Shown here: positions 18,826-33,200 of the stretch, one piece after another | How the letters are laid out: every line of letters starts with the position of its first letter | Numbering within the stretch: the stretch's first letter is position 1 | DNA from: an uncultured Bacteroidales bacterium | GTDB taxonomy: Bacteria; Bacteroidota; Bacteroidia; Bacteroidales; P3 | DNA: 64,000 nt | Assembly: GCA_900317955.1 (NCBI GenBank) | Contig: ONIP01000004.1 | Coordinates: 39,796 to 103,795 of the forward strand | Reading direction: 5' to 3' | Translations under genes and position numbers: made by a program | The notes under the pieces: generated by a model | What the model saw: only the letters and a program-made list of their open reading frames with translations | Told to the model about the DNA's origin: nothing | Databases searched by the model: none

Positions 18826-19605
18826 CTATTCAAAAACTAACTTATTTTCTTCGTCATCCCCAAGTTTGATTGTGCAAAAACCATTGCGTGTTATCTCTAT
18901 GTGCTTGCCTTCTTTCAAATTCTTCTCACATACACGGCCGTCTTCAGTCACCATTATTACATTAAAAGTGTTGTAATACCCAGGTGCCAAGAAGAACTGC
19001 AATTCAGCACCCTGGCTGAAATCCATTCCTTGAACAGCTTCGCAATCGATGCAAGGCGAACCCTCTACAGCCTCAAGTGTCGGGTACGGATAATTATTTA
19101 CATTGAACGTTCCAGCTATATTGACCAAAGAATCCAGAGTCTCCACACGCACACATTTCAACTTCTCAGCTGTAGTCAAATTAAGTTTCAGCACCCCGCA
19201 GAGCGTTCTGAATGCCAATTCCGATGCACCTTCTTCCACTTCGGCATAGCAGGGAATCTCAGTCAACGGCTCTTTACCCGACTGCATTGTGGCAATTTTC
19301 ACATGTCCTTTTTCAAACGCAGACTTAGGATACATGAAACGGCACAAACCTTGCCTCTTAAATCCTTCGGGCATCTGAATCGAAGCATAGCTGCTGTCGG
19401 GAGCCACGCCTGCCAACGCCACATCTACAGGAGCCATAGCATCGTCCCACATCGTCAGAACAGTGCCGGTCTGCCACACCACGGGGCTGGAACCTTCTTG
19501 TCCCAAACCCTCTACAGTCAACTGATACATACTGCCATTATGGCACGATGAAAACATTGCTGCCACGGCAAGCAACGATAAAAAACTAATAATACTTTTC
19601 TTCAT
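18826..19605 (-). CDS. Lipoprotein of unknown function, fimbrillin-like
   Basis: A 259-residue protein with a clear type II signal peptide: a basic start, a hydrophobic core and the lipobox MFSSC with Cys21. It is therefore probably lipidated and surface or periplasm facing. The remainder is beta-rich. The patterns WQTGTVLTMWD, LAFRTLCGVLKLNLTTAEKL and ELQFFLAPGYYNTFNVIM resemble the Bacteroidales fimbrillin-like (FimB/Mfa2-like) lipoproteins with paired beta-sandwich domains, but the similarity is only by pattern. It stands alone between tilS and tRNA-Gln. The function is unknown. Confidence 0.7.
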   Translation of the reverse strand: MKKSIISFLSLLAVAAMFSSCHNGSMYQLTVEGLGQEGSSPVVWQTGTVLTMWDDAMAPVDVALAGVAPDSSYASIQMPEGFKRQGLCRFMYPKSAFEKGHVKIATMQSGKEPLTEIPCYAEVEEGASELAFRTLCGVLKLNLTTAEKLKCVRVETLDSLVNIAGTFNVNNYPYPTLEAVEGSPCIDCEAVQGMDFSQGAELQFFLAPGYYNTFNVIMVTEDGRVCEKNLKEGKHIEITRNGFCTIKLGDDEENKLVFE

Positions 19606-19675
19606 AATATTACCTGATTAATTAATATTCCAATCAATTAGTTCTTTCAGACAAGGGAAGAACTTTTTACGACTG

Positions 19676-19683
19676 CAAATTTA
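19676..19683 (-). promoter_or_regulatory. Candidate -7 box (TAAATTTG) for the fimbrillin-like lipoprotein
   Basis: An exact TAnnTTTG match on the minus strand about 70 bases before the ATG. The -33 position has GTTT rather than TTTG. Confidence 0.42.
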
Positions 19684-19838
19684 CAAAAATTCTCTGACAT
19701 AAAAACAGTTAAACAAAAAAAAATAATATACATTGCATATTATCACACATTTATCACAATTAGAACAATGCCAAAAGCACGTCAATTAGCACCAACAACA
19801 AAAAGAAAGATACAAAAATACCCCCAATAAAACACCCA

Positions 19839-21200
19839 TCAGGTTCCCTCAACGTTAGCACCATCGCTATCATTCTCTCCCCCTACGCTGACAAGAAGAA
19901 GATTTTTCGAATCATCCTTTACCCTAAAAGGATGTGCTGTCCGCCGCCCCACAATCCAAAGTATATGGTCTTTAGCATCAACAAGGAGGAGCTGACGATG
20001 CTTTTCGGGAATACTGTATTTGTGGTCAGAGAAAAAGTCGCTGAGGAGTTGCGTTCCGTAATCCATACCAAGGGGTTGGAACCTATCCCCTTGCTTCCAA
20101 TGTCTTAGGGCAAGAGGCAGAACTACAGAATCAGCGTCAAAGAGTGCCTGATTAGGTTCGAGCTTTCGATAGTCTATGCAACATTCTTCCGCAGTTAGAT
20201 GTTTGATGTAAAGTGCAGGAAAAGAAGTTGTCGAGTGTGCATCAAGTGGCATAACAAACAAAGAACCACGGTCGAGAATGGCTTGATGTGTTGCCGAAAA
20301 GAATCGTCGCCCCGATGAAGAACACTGCAATATATCAGACACGGTAGATGCATTGAAACCAAATGGGCGAAGCAACTCAAAAAGTAGTTGTGAAATAATT
20401 ACAGGAGGAGCAGGCGATTGGAAAAGGTCAGAGAGAGAGTCAAAATCAAGACTAACCCTGAAAGAACCATCGGGTTGTAAGCTGACAAGGCGTTGGCGAA
20501 TGGGCTCGAGGAGGGCAAGGTAGAGACGTTCAACCGACTGAAGGTTTTGGATGGTTTGCTGCAAGGCTGTGTCGGCAGAGGGCTGAATAGTACGCAAGAG
20601 GGGAAGGAGGCGGTGACGTACTTGATTACGTCGGTAAAGGAGGGAGGAGTTGGTTGTGTCCTCGACATGGGTCAGGTTATGATTGGCGGCGTAAGATTCT
20701 ATTTCGGCTCTACTAAAGGGCAGTAGCGGACGAGCAATGAGTTCGTTGCGAGGAAGGATACCACGAAGACCGGCAAGGCCGGTACCCCTAAGAAGATTGA
20801 TGAAGAAAGTTTCAGCGGAATCATCTCGGTGGTGAGCCGTAAGAATGGCCGGGTAGCCATAGTTGCGGCAGAGCTGACGGAACCAGTCGTAACGCAGTTG
20901 ACGGGCGGCTTCTTCAACGCTCTGGTGGTGCTGATGGGCGTGGTCGAGCGTGTTGAAAGAAACGACATGAAAGGGGACATCGTAACGGAGCGAGAGTTGG
21001 CGTACGAAAAGTTCATCGCGGTCGCAATCACCGGGGCGCAGATGAAAGTTGCAGTGTGCTATGGCGAAAGGAAAGCCTGCAGAGTGCATGAGGTGGGCGA
21101 GGACGACAGAATCGACTCCGCCACTAACAGCCAGCAGCACCTGCTGCCCCGTGGGGAAGAGGTGCTGCTGACAGACGTGGTCTATGAAGTGTTGTAACAC
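19839..21200 (-). CDS. tilS: tRNA(Ile)-lysidine synthetase
   Basis: Converts C34 of tRNA-Ile(CAU) to lysidine so that it reads AUA; this is normally essential. The PP-loop SGGVDS is at residues 26-31, followed by the family pattern HCNFHLRPGDCDRDE and LTAHHRDDSAETFFINLLRGTG near 135-155. The 453-residue length includes the C-terminal TilS domains, ending with DHILWIVGRRTAHPFRV. The start is GTG at 21200, since the upstream giant gene stops at 21206 and leaves a 5-base gap. Transcription therefore probably continues from the 12-kb gene unless an internal promoter exists inside its 3' end. Confidence 0.95.
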   Translation of the reverse strand: MLQHFIDHVCQQHLFPTGQQVLLAVSGGVDSVVLAHLMHSAGFPFAIAHCNFHLRPGDCDRDELFVRQLSLRYDVPFHVVSFNTLDHAHQHHQSVEEAARQLRYDWFRQLCRNYGYPAILTAHHRDDSAETFFINLLRGTGLAGLRGILPRNELIARPLLPFSRAEIESYAANHNLTHVEDTTNSSLLYRRNQVRHRLLPLLRTIQPSADTALQQTIQNLQSVERLYLALLEPIRQRLVSLQPDGSFRVSLDFDSLSDLFQSPAPPVIISQLLFELLRPFGFNASTVSDILQCSSSGRRFFSATHQAILDRGSLFVMPLDAHSTTSFPALYIKHLTAEECCIDYRKLEPNQALFDADSVVLPLALRHWKQGDRFQPLGMDYGTQLLSDFFSDHKYSIPEKHRQLLLVDAKDHILWIVGRRTAHPFRVKDDSKNLLLVSVGGENDSDGANVEGT

Positions 21201-21205
21201 TACAC

Positions 21206-24200
21206 TTACTTGATAATCATCTTGTGGAGTCGGCGCATACCATCGAATTCAACACCGTAGTAGTAAGCACCTGTGGGGAGGTTGCCTTTCTTGAAGGAGA
21301 TGTGGTTGCGTCCCTCAGGATAGGTTGTGTTGGACTCGTAGACAAGACGGCCAGCCATGTCGGTGACGAAGAATCGAACATTGCCACCATAGGGGATGAA
21401 GAATTCGATACTTGTGGAGCCGTCGAATGGGTTGGGGTAGTTTTGTTCGAGGGTGAATACCGTTTCATTATCGGCAGTAGGAATGCTCTCGAAATAGTTG
21501 ACAACTTCTACGACGGTTGACTGGTCGTTGTTGGGATCGGCTTGAGTAACGGGGATGGTGAAATATCCACTACCAACATAATCGCGTGTGGGGGACTTGG
21601 GTATTTGGAGGTATCTGCCGTTAATGCTGCCTTCAGTATCATTTACTCTCTGTTTGAAATCAAGATGTTTGATGCCACCAGTTTCTGGAATGCTGTAACT
21701 GAACCGCGGGTAGCGTGAACGGAGGCGGTCGCCACCATTGATCGTTGCGAATATTTCGATATTGTTGTCAAAAGGTACAGTGGAGTTATTGCGGATTACA
21801 GCACGGACACGACAGGAGTCGGTATTGTTTTCTTCAATCTGGATTTTGACGAATTCTACATCCATGAAGAAGTCAGCAGTACGAACAATTAGCGTAGATG
21901 TATCATTAGAGAGGTTCGTATCGTTGGGGTGGTGGAGCCAAACTGTGAGATATGTCCAGGGGGTAGTTCGTGAAGCGATGGTGGTATCGGTTACGAAATA
22001 GTAGACTGCTCGTTCACCTGCAGCGAGGCCATTTTCTTTATGGAAGATGTTATAGGTTGTTTTAGTGGTATCTCTGTCGTAGTAGAATCCTACTTCAAAG
22101 TCGTTGGCCATGCTGGCTCCTACGTTGTCAAGGACGATGGCGAAGCGTACTTCATTGTGGTCAGAGGTATCGACTATGCCGGTAGTGGCACGGATGTCGG
22201 TGAGGTTGGTGATACCTGCGATTTGACGCGAGAGTGTATCGTTGTAGGGGTATACATCGAGACCATACTTACACCAAGTTGTGAGAAGCATAGTGCCGAA
22301 AGTGGCACGTTCACGACGCTTGAAAGTGTAGTTGAAGAATTCGGTGGAAGAGAGATTGCGTCCTAAATAGTCTGGGAAATGGACGTGTTCATGGACGGTA
22401 TCACCTTGGTTGTAGATGTAGTATAGGTCGCAGTCTTCGATTTCGTTCTGACCGAAGTTACGGAGACGGACTGTAATGTAGAGGCTGTCGCCTGCAACGG
22501 CACTGGCCAAGGGTGAGTTGATATTATACATGTAGAGGTCATTGGCCAAGGGGGCAAGACCGTAGATGCGACAGGCAGTGTCGTTGTCGTTGTAGACATC
22601 GAGCTGGACATCGGTGAAGGCGCACATCTGGAAGGTGTCGGGGTAGTTGTTGGTGATGGTGAAGGGGAACGGAAATTCGTATTCGAGGTCTTCGCCTGCG
22701 GGGATGGTATCAGTGCAGGTGGCTTCGCGGGAAAGGTAAGAACCGTATGGGAGATAGCTAACCCTGAAGTTGGAGATGGGTTCGAGACCGTAGTTGTGAA
22801 TGAGGACACGTGGGTAGATTGTCTGGCCGAACTGGGGGTCGGTGGGGTGGGTAATGGCTATGACACCGGGGTCGATTTCGCGCTTGGCTCGGCCAAGTTT
22901 GAAGTTGTCGATGGCGGCACCATCACCGAAGGCTGCTGTAGCCGAAGTGGTGGTAGGTGTGGTGTAGACGAATCGGAACTGGAGATCCTGGAAGAAGTCG
23001 CCTGAAAGTGGCTTGGTGGGGATGGAGAGGTGGACATATTCGCCATTGCGTGTGGAGCCTGTCCAACCGTCGGGAGTGTCGTACCAACTGGAGTTGTCAG
23101 CAGCACCCCAACGGGCGTTGGCATCATCAAGACGCACCCATTTGTCTTCGTAGTTCTTGTATTCAAGGACGAGGAAACTTCCTGAAGCGAGGTCTTTGCT
23201 GAGGAGGAGCTCGATGGTGTCAGCTTTAATGAGTCGGAGGTTGACAATGGGCGAATAGATGACACTACGGTTGCCGCGTTTGCCCGTGACAATTGTTTCG
23301 GTGCAACTGGTGACGATAGCGTTGGGTTGAGAATATGGACCTGTGATGTTGCTCTTAGCAGGTGTTCCAATTTCGAAGTAGTTGCGAGTGTATTTGTTGT
23401 AGCCGACGGGAGCATACCACTTGTTAACAAAGTCGAAACTATCGATATAGCGAGGCTGGACAACAAAGTAGCGATGGTACTGGTAGCGGAGTGTGTCGTT
23501 GAGGTTGTTGAGGGTATCGCCCGGGGCGTTGACTACACAGACAAGGTTAGAGGTGCCTTCGTTGAAGATAAGACTGTCGATGACGATGGAGGTGCTCAGG
23601 CCTGGCTGGAGGTTACCTGCCCAGTTGATAGTGCCGATTTGCGGGGCATGGTCGGGATGGAGGAGACGATAGGTGATGGCAGCAGAAGTGATAGGTTGGA
23701 GACCCTTGTTGGCCATGACAATGGTCACTTGATGGTTGTTCTCGGTGACGATATGGTTGCGCGGAGCCTGGACACGGGTGAGTGCAGCATCGTTGGTGTC
23801 GAGTTCGCAATCTTCCCTGATGAAGAGGAGGTACTCCTGCATTTGTCCGTTGTCGAAGGTTGAGAGGGTATGGATACCATTGACGTAAGCGGTGGAGTCA
23901 CCGTGTACCCAAACTAGCATACGCATGTAGCCGTAATGGGCATAGTCGGGGATGGTCAACGGAGTCTTGAACTCTTTGCGGCTGCGGACCTTGGCATTTT
24001 TGGCAAAAAGGGTTTTGGTGATGTTTTCGTTGCCGTCGAAGTCGTATTCGCCGTCGCGGTTGTAGTCGATGGCTACACATAACGAGGCAGCGGTAGAGGT
24101 ATCGAGTTCATTATAGTTGTTGGCGACCATGACGGTGAGAGTGTCTTCGGTTCCACGACGGATGAAAAGCGTGGGGATTTCGGCATTACGCGCGTTGTAG

Positions 24201-27200
24201 TTGCCTAACCAGAGATGGTCGTAACCAATCAAGTCGGGCATAATGACATCGAGTTCGTTGTAGGAGACACGTGCAATGTCGAAACCTTCGACAGTTGAAG
24301 GGATGAAACGGTTGATGGAGTCGTACTTGGATTCGGCCAAGGATTTGAAAGTATGAAGGGTACGGAGGGTGTCGTTGCCGCGTTGCTGATCGTCGGGATG
24401 ATAGACCCATGCGTTGAGAGTGAACGAGGTGTTGGAGAGGGGTTGGTTGATTTGGAGAAGCGCAGTGTCGAACGAGAAGTCGTAGTAGGAGACGTTATCG
24501 CCGATTCGTCCGGGGATAGTGGTGCGGACGGTGTCGTGGACTTCGAGATAGGTGATACGACCAGCGGCATTCATGAACTTGAATGCAATGGGGATGTTGG
24601 AGATAGGTTGAGAACCGTAGTTGACCACACGGAGGGTAACTGTGTCTTTTTCAAGATAGACACGACCGGAGGCTCTGGGAGAACGAACCTCGGAGATGGA
24701 GACGTCATAGTTGAGCGGCGGGTTGATGCCGACGTTGATTTGAGAATAGTAACTGGTGCAGTTGCGGGTGCTGAGGCAGCTGAGGTAGTAGAGGCTGTCG
24801 TGGAAGTACTGGGGAGTGGAGCTCCAGTGAGTGGAACGGGCATATTGGTTGTTACCATTGTAGAAGAAGTTGCCGCTAATGGTGTCGCGATGCCAACGAA
24901 TGGGTCGCGAGGCGTTCTGAGTAGCCCAGAGGTTACCATAGGTGCCATAGTCAACCATTGTGTCGTGAGCAATGGGCATTTCTGGCGTGTGGTTAGATGT
25001 GATGTTAATGTAATTGGTAGTATCGGTGAGCGGTTTGGGGTCATACTCATAGTGGACAAAACCGCGTAGTTTAATGGTTATGTCGCCGATGTAGTTGGTG
25101 GGATAAAGGTTGGGTTGGTGGGCGAGAGAGTTGACTAACTCGGCAGTGGCACCAACAGGGATGGTAACACCGAAGGATTGCATATCGGTATTGTCAGAAC
25201 CGGGGATGTTGGGGAAAGAGGGGGTAGGCTGGCCACCACCGAAGGGCTGACAATAGTAGTCGTAGCCGAGAGAGAATGTATAATCGGAGGGGAAGTCTTT
25301 CTTACCAACGTTACGGAGCGTGTAGCGGAGAGGAACCTGGTACATACGGCAGTGCTTGGAGTCAACCGTGCTGTCGACAGCGATGGAGACAAGCTGAAGG
25401 TCGTAGGCAGGATAGAGGAATACACCAGCAGTGTCAATATTGTTGCTGGGATCGTTATCGACGATGCCAGTGGGCATTTGGAGGACAACAACAATATGCT
25501 GGGTGTCGATAATGCCTAATGGAGAGGGAACTTTGACACTGTCTTCAATCATGGTGCGAAGAGGCATCTGGGGGATGGTACGGACAACCGAGGTCGGGGT
25601 GGGTGTAACATCGGCAGTGTAGGCATACCATGTGACACCTGTTTCGGGAGCGTTACCGCTGTTGTAGAAACGCACACGGACAGTGATGGAGTCGGTTTCA
25701 ATATTGTTGACAGTTGGATTGTTGCCAGTGGTGATTTCAGGGATGAAAGGTTCATAGATTTCAGCGATGGCGATGTTGTGGGTAAGGCGCGTGAATTCGT
25801 GAGCACCAATGGTGGGTGCAGGAATCTGCGGACGAATCTTGCCGTAGACATCGGTGGTAACATCGGGGTTGTATTGAGCCCTATCAGCGAATTGTGCAAG
25901 GGTGAGACGGAGGTTGTCGGGAGCTACGAAGTATGGGAACTCTTCGATAGAGTTGACATCCTTGTTGTTGTAATAGCGCAGACTGTCGAGGTCGAAGCAG
26001 TCGGTACCACTCCAGTAGGCAAAGCGACGAACGCCCGTGGTGGGGTGAGGTTCAGCATTGGTCCAGTAGACATTGAAGTTGGAGTTGGAGACGCAAGTGT
26101 CGATGGCTACATAGTAAGCATAGCCCTTACTCTTGTTGTGGAAGATATTGTTGAGGACATGGACATTGGAAGATCTCTGGACGCAGAAGCCTGAAGTGGT
26201 AGGCTGGCTTGCACCGGCATAGATGGAGGCAGTGTTGAAGTAGACGTTGACAAATTTGGAGAGAGAGTCAATCCAAATACCAGAGGTGAGAAGGGATGCA
26301 ACAGCGGTGCCGCTGAGGGAAATCATGTTGTTGTAGACGGTGACACGGTCGATGTTGGTACCTTTACAATTGTTGATGGAGATACCACGCTTTCCTCCGT
26401 TCTTATCGTCGATAAGGTAGATAAAGTTACGCTGAATGGAGACATGGTTGCCATTGGCAACATAGATACCCGTGAGGGGTTTGCCAGCAACGGTAACACC
26501 AGAGGCTATGCTGTCGCGAGTGACGAAAAGGGTATCGGTGTTGCGGATGTTGACACCCTGGAACCAGAAGTGGAGAATGTCGCTGTTGGTGATGGTGATG
26601 TTGTCACTATAATTGTTGTTGAGAGAACGAACTCCATAGTAACCGCTATCTAACAAGCAACTGTCAATGGTGATATAGTGGTTTTCGTCGCCCAAAAGAA
26701 GGATGTTAGCGTTGGTGGAGGATCCAGTTGTTTTCTTGGAACGCAGTGTACAGTTAGAGAAGCGGATGTTGGTAGAGCCAGATATTTTGGCCACGTTGGC
26801 AAAAATGTTGTTACCGCTACCTGTAGTGTAGTTGGCATAGAAGCAGATGTCACGGAAAGTAATGTAGTTGGCACTGCTGATTTCGATGACATGGTTGCTG
26901 GCATTGGTGGGATTGAACATCACTACAGGCTGTTCGACAGCACCATTGATGGCTGCAAAGGTAATGGTGTTGGTATCGTTGACACCGTTGACGGGGCCGA
27001 GATTGACTTGCTCGTTGAAGGTTTCTTCGCAGAGACGGAAAGTGACGGCACCGGCGACACCTGCAGCATAAAGACGCTGGATGGCTTCATTGATGGTGGT
27101 GAAGTCACTGCCAGGACATGTACCGACGATATACTCGTTAGTGCAGAAACGGATGTTGACGGAGCGATGGATAGTATCGTTGGAGAAGACCGAGTCGCCA

Positions 27201-30200
27201 GGTATCTTAATAACGGCAGTGATAGTGTGGAGACCAGGTTCAAGCAGTGCGCTGAACATGGGGACTTGACGGGTGTAGCCCATGGGGAGAGGAGAGGTTG
27301 AGTCGGAAACCTGTTGCCAGGGGCCATTGTCGAGTTGATAGTGGAGCGTGTAGTTTACGATGTTAGAGTGACCGCGGTTGTCGAGTACAACATCGAAATC
27401 GATGGAGTCGCAAGCTGTTAAGACAACGTTGGGATCGTCAACTGGCCAAGAAATAGTTGCATCGGTGTCGGGGACATTGGTCACATCGATAATGACGGCA
27501 GTTTCAGCACTGGGGCAACCGACAGCCTCATAGAAACCAAAGATCATGTCCGGGAGGTTGGAGCCTTTGGTACCCGAGGTTTGCGAAGCCTGGTCGGTAG
27601 AGGCATTCTGCTTGGTGATGGTGGTGTTGGGACGGGCAGTGTAACGGGTGTTGGCACCATTACTGAGACCGGTGGTACTGAGGGCTCGGGTCACTTCGAT
27701 TACGATGTTTGAGGTGCCATCCCACTGGAATGGGGTGTCGAAATCGTGTTGCACCCAGCCGATGTTGTTGGCGGTGAAGGTGAGGTCGGTGGCATTGTAA
27801 ACTTCGGTGAGACCAGTTACGAAGTTACCATTGGGGAAGACTGAAAGATTGGTGCTCCCCATTTTAATAGTATAATAACTATATGTAAAGGTGCTTACGT
27901 TGTTGCCCAAAGATTCGAGGAAGAAAGAGAGTGAGCCGATGGAACCGGCGCCATGTCCAGATTGAAGGATGCGGTCGGCGGTTACAAGGTATTGCTCTTT
28001 GACATAACGGGTTTTTGGGTTGTAAGGAGAAGGATAGTTATTGGCTGTTACTGAAGCGAGGTCGCCGACTTGAGTAGCCGGAACGACACGGAGAGCCACA
28101 TTGTAAGCAAAGAAGGTGTCGGGACGATAGATGATAGGAGTGATGAAAGAGTTCATAGTAGTGTCGTATGGGACGTGACTGGAGGACAACCAGACTGTAG
28201 CCATCTTGGGAGAGGGGTTGAGGGTGACGAGGGTGTCGACATCGTTGTAGGCGACAACACGAGGAGAGGTGATAACAGGAGCCGGAGGAGTGAAGAAGGC
28301 ATCAAAATCGTCGGAGATGGTGTCGTTGTCGTGGTGGATATCGCTGGAGTTGGCATCAACCCAAGCAGTGATATGGAAGGAGGAGTCGGTGGTGGTAACC
28401 ATGTTGAGCGGGACGGAGAAGGTGTGGACAATACCGCTGCGGACACCCAGACCGTTGGCGAGAGTGTCGGAGCAGGCAACCGTGGCACCGCCGTCGATGC
28501 TGTATTTCACAATGACCGAAGAAACAGCTTGGCTACCATAGTTGTGGACGTCAACGCTGACCTGCTCGGTAGAAGTGAGGTCACAGCCTTCATTAACATG
28601 GAGGTTCTCAAGCTTAAGGTCAACAACAGGGATGTTGGTGACATGGACATTGACTGCTGCACGAGCACCTTCGCAACCGTTGTCGAAATAACGAATGAGC
28701 TCAGGCTCGGTGGTGCCGATGTGCATGGGGTTGGCATCAGTGGCCACTTGCCATAAGAGCGAAGTTGCCGTGGGGGAAGCCGTGGGTGCATTGGTGGGCC
28801 ATGCTATACGGCGAGCACCAGCAGTGGGAGTGTTGACAGGGGGAGTAGCCGTGCTGGCACCTTGAGCCAGGTTGATGGCTGTGCCCTGCCAAACAGCAGC
28901 CGGAATGGACTGGTTGCTCCAGGTGATAGGCTGAGTGGAAGGTGCCGTGATAACATTATTGAACGGGACGGCGTCGGCAATGCCGTTGCCATCGCGATAA
29001 ATGACTGCGAAATTGGCCGTGTGGGAGAGTGTCACTGAACCGACACTGTTGGGAGCATAAATGGTGCGGGAAGTGTCGTAGGGAGAAGAGGATGTTTTAT
29101 ACTGGAGGAGCAGGTTGGCACCGGGTTCGATGGTGACATTAGGCAACACCCAGATTTTGGCGGCAGAGTTGGACTGGATAATGATAACAGAGTCGCCTTC
29201 AATATTGGCAGGATAGTCACCACAGTTGGTGAGTTCGATAGCCACATTGGTGGTGGAGTTCATATAGGAAGGCAAGGGGAAAGTGACACCTTGCGCGGAG
29301 CGGTTAATCTGCACCTCTGTAATCTTGACGAGGGGGAGATTACGCTTCTGAGAGATATAGAAGGTGGTATCGTCGTAGAGCAGGTCGGTGGTGAGAGAAG
29401 GACCGTAGTGGAAACGGGCGGTGTCGTCCATAGAACGGTACCACGAAATACCGGAACGCTGCTGACGGCCATTGCCCGAGGTGTAGTAACTGATGGGCCA
29501 GGTGTTGATGCCTGCGGTGGGGGTAATGGTGGCAGCAGTGAAATAAGGTACATTCTGGTTGATGACAGTTGGAGCAGGAGCCGCATAGCGGGAAAGAACG
29601 GTGTAGACGGAGGTGTCGTTAAGGTCGTCGGGGTCGAGGGAGCATTTTACCCACCATTTAATATTATAGGTACGGTCGGAGTTGTTGGTGCCACTGGGAA
29701 GTGACATAGTGCGGGTAGAGAGGAAGTGGATGGTGTCGTTGGGACCGCAGTTTCTGGAGACGGTGAAGTTTTGGACTGGACCGTTGTCGATGCTATAGAA
29801 TACAGTGATAGGTGTGGCACCACTGTAAGTATAGGTGCCATTACCGGTATTGCGGATAGCCACCTCGACGGGAATAGTTGCCGGGGCACCGCAATAGTCG
29901 GGCATAGGCGTGACAAACTCAACAGGAGTGAAGTCGATGGCAAGGACAGAAACTTCATAGGCTCCGAGGCTGGGGTTGGTAGCATGGCGGGTGGTGCCGA
30001 AGATATCGTCGGTCACTTCAGCCACTGGGACACCAACGTTACGCAGCAAGGCGCTGAAAGAACGGAGGTCGATGAGTGAGCCGTTGGTGAAATTGGGATT
30101 GCCGGAGACTGAACCATTGTCGACGGGGACTGCGTTGCGCCACGCGTTAAGATTATGGTAATTGGTACCGGAGAGCTTATTCAGCACACCACTTTCAGAG

Positions 30201-33200
30201 TAATAACAGTTGTGGTCGACATGCAAACCTGTGCCATTGTCGCCGGGGATGAAGGAGAAGGCGTAGTTGGAGGTGTCGAAGGTGGCGATAACGTTGTTCT
30301 GGAAATAGATGTTGCTGATGGTGTCACCACCGAGGGTGGCAGCGGCAACATTGACGAAATCAAGTGCGCGCAGACGTACAGAATTGAAAACCACCTTAAG
30401 ATATGAGCCTTTAATAATGTTCAAGGGGGTGGTAAGCATGTTGGTGGAACCGTCAAAGATGGAGACCATCATATTGTTGGCCACAACACCATAGCCATCG
30501 GCAGAACCGTGCATATCGGAAACACCAATACAGCTGGAGCCCTTGGTGGAATATACCTTGTTACGAGTGATTCGGCTGGTACCATAAACATATTGTCCGA
30601 GGACAGTGTAGCTGGCGTTGGTGCGGACATCGTAGACGATATTGCTGTCAACCAGGACATTGTCTTGGTTCACAACACTGATAGCAGTGTTCATCTGGTG
30701 GCGGAACTCGCTGCCATAAATCTTGTTGAAAGAAGAACGGTCATCGGCTGCAGTACCACGATAGCTGACACCTACATTGCTACCATAGAAGTAGCAGTTA
30801 GTGATGAGAATGGAATCGGAACCGTTGGCCTGGAGCAATGCATTCTCAGCAGGAGCAACTGCACCACTGTCGATGAATTGACAGTTTTCAAAGATGCAGT
30901 GAGCACTTTGGGTGCCAAGCAAGGCTAACACACGACATGCATTGTCAGAATTGGTACCGTTGCAAAATCTGATATTACGGAAATGGATGCCTCTGGCCTC
31001 CTGAAGATCAACCAAAGAGGGTACCCAGGTGAGAGCCATGGAACCACCGTGAGGACGGCGGAAGGTGACAACAGATGTGGGAGTGGCCGGTTCGAAGGTG
31101 ACGTGGTTGGTAGCAGAAGTGCCCGGGATATAAGGGAACTTAGTAATACCATAGTTGCCAGCAGGAAGTTTGATTGTCAAGGGAGCATCGATACCGCAAC
31201 GGCTCAAGACATACAGACATTGGTCAAGGGTGGCGAAATCGGCACCTGAGCCTGTACCCACTGTGCGAACACCGCTGTAAGGACCATCACAGACAGCAAA
31301 TGTGGCACTGGTGGTGTCGTTGAAGGGTTCATGGTCGCGGATAAGCATGGATCCGACAGTAATGGAATCGTCGACCCACGCTGTCATGTGATGGTAACCG
31401 ATGGTGAAGTTCTGAGTGCTACTCAGCTTGACACGGACACTGTCTCCCCCATTGAGGGTTCCAGTCCAGTCATATGAGACAGCAGGCAGATTGTCGATTC
31501 GGTACCAGAGGCGGACTGCATTCATTGGGCTGACACCAAAGTTTTTGAGCCAAACTACAACCGAGTCTGTACCTACGTTGCTGGGCACTTCGTGGCTCGG
31601 GTAGGCAAGAGCCGAGACTCCGCAGTCGTGAACCAACGGAATATGCTTGGTCGCCACAAAAAGTGTCTGAGGTCGGGTACTGGCAGCATAACCTGTGAGG
31701 AACTCAGCATCAGTGAAAGGATTCTTATTCATGTTAGCATCCGCTTCATCCTTGTAAAGAGAGGCTTTGTTATTCAAGGTGGGGATGTGTTTGACTGCTG
31801 TAGCTGTGGGATTTGCAGTGTGGTCACATATCATTTGAACGATGATGTCGCTACCCGCATAGAAGAATGTGTCCTGTAGATTGATTGTAATATACGAACT
31901 CGCAGAATGTCTTGGCAATGTAAGCACCGAGTCGTAAACAATCTGCATCGGAGAATTGTAGAAAGGCAAACCGTCGCTAATCGATGTAGGAACGTTGTAA
32001 CTGTTACTGACGTTTGCCATTCTGATTTGGAACCTCCATCTTGTAATCTCATTCGCGCTGACGGCAGAAGATATGAACCTGAACGATGTTATATATCCTG
32101 GCGAATACCCCAAATTGGCCAACGTAGTACTGTCATATATGAATTCGCATTTTGTGTCTCCCAAGCTGGAGAATGGGTAGGCTGACTGGTTAGACTGCGT
32201 CCCTTGGGGCATGGCGGAATTCGTCTTGCCTCGGACACACCTGTATGTGAGATACTGGTTCGAACTCTTGGGGAAAGTTCCAGTATTACGGTTGGTAGTA
32301 GAATCCTTGGCCACAATATGATAGCGAACCAATGTATCAAATCCGAAGAAGGGGATACGGCCTTCGTAACGGTTGCCATTAGCCGTCAGATAGGTTCTGT
32401 ACTTGGTCGTGTCGCTACCAACAAAATACTCAGCATAGACGGAATCTTCATCAATACCTTGCGTTACAGTTGTGGTAACATCTGCAATCAATTTTGCACC
32501 GCGGCTGCTGGGATAATTCAGCAGGTCGGGATAAGATATTACATTAATTTTTGGAGTGACTATGGGGTCGCTGGATGCACGGACTTTAATATCGTCAATA
32601 TACCAAGCACCAGGGTCGACACCTGCTGTGTATCCAGTGTTGCGCACAACAAGCGTGAATCGAATCTGCAATTTCCTGTTGGTAACACCGACATCCAGGA
32701 AGAACTGCTCCAAATCGAAACGCTCCTTTTTCCACAATGTATTGTCTGGTAGACCGTTTGTATTGTTTCTTACTGCAAGATCCCACTCTGGATAGGAGAC
32801 GGAATTGAAAGATGAAATAAGATCGAATTCTGTTGTTCCGCCGTCCGACCTGTTGTAGTGAGTACTGTTCAATGGCACCCATGCTGACTCAGATTGGTCA
32901 GGACGCTTCGCTTCAATCATACATATCTGGCTACGCAAACTCGGTAAAACGTTGTCCTTGTTGATGAAACTGATGTGCATGAACTCCAACGTGTAGTAGT
33001 TCAAACCGTTAATCACCGAAAAGTCGATAGTATCCAACGTCAGATACATCGTTTCCTGATAGGTATGCGTGATTTTGCAGGCATGGCTACCACCCGACAT
33101 GAATGATGATTGCACGATAACTCTTGACGGATCCGACGGGATGTAGGAGGTATCCTGCGGCCCCTCGAAATCCTGTGAGTAAAATTCGTAGATCTGAGCC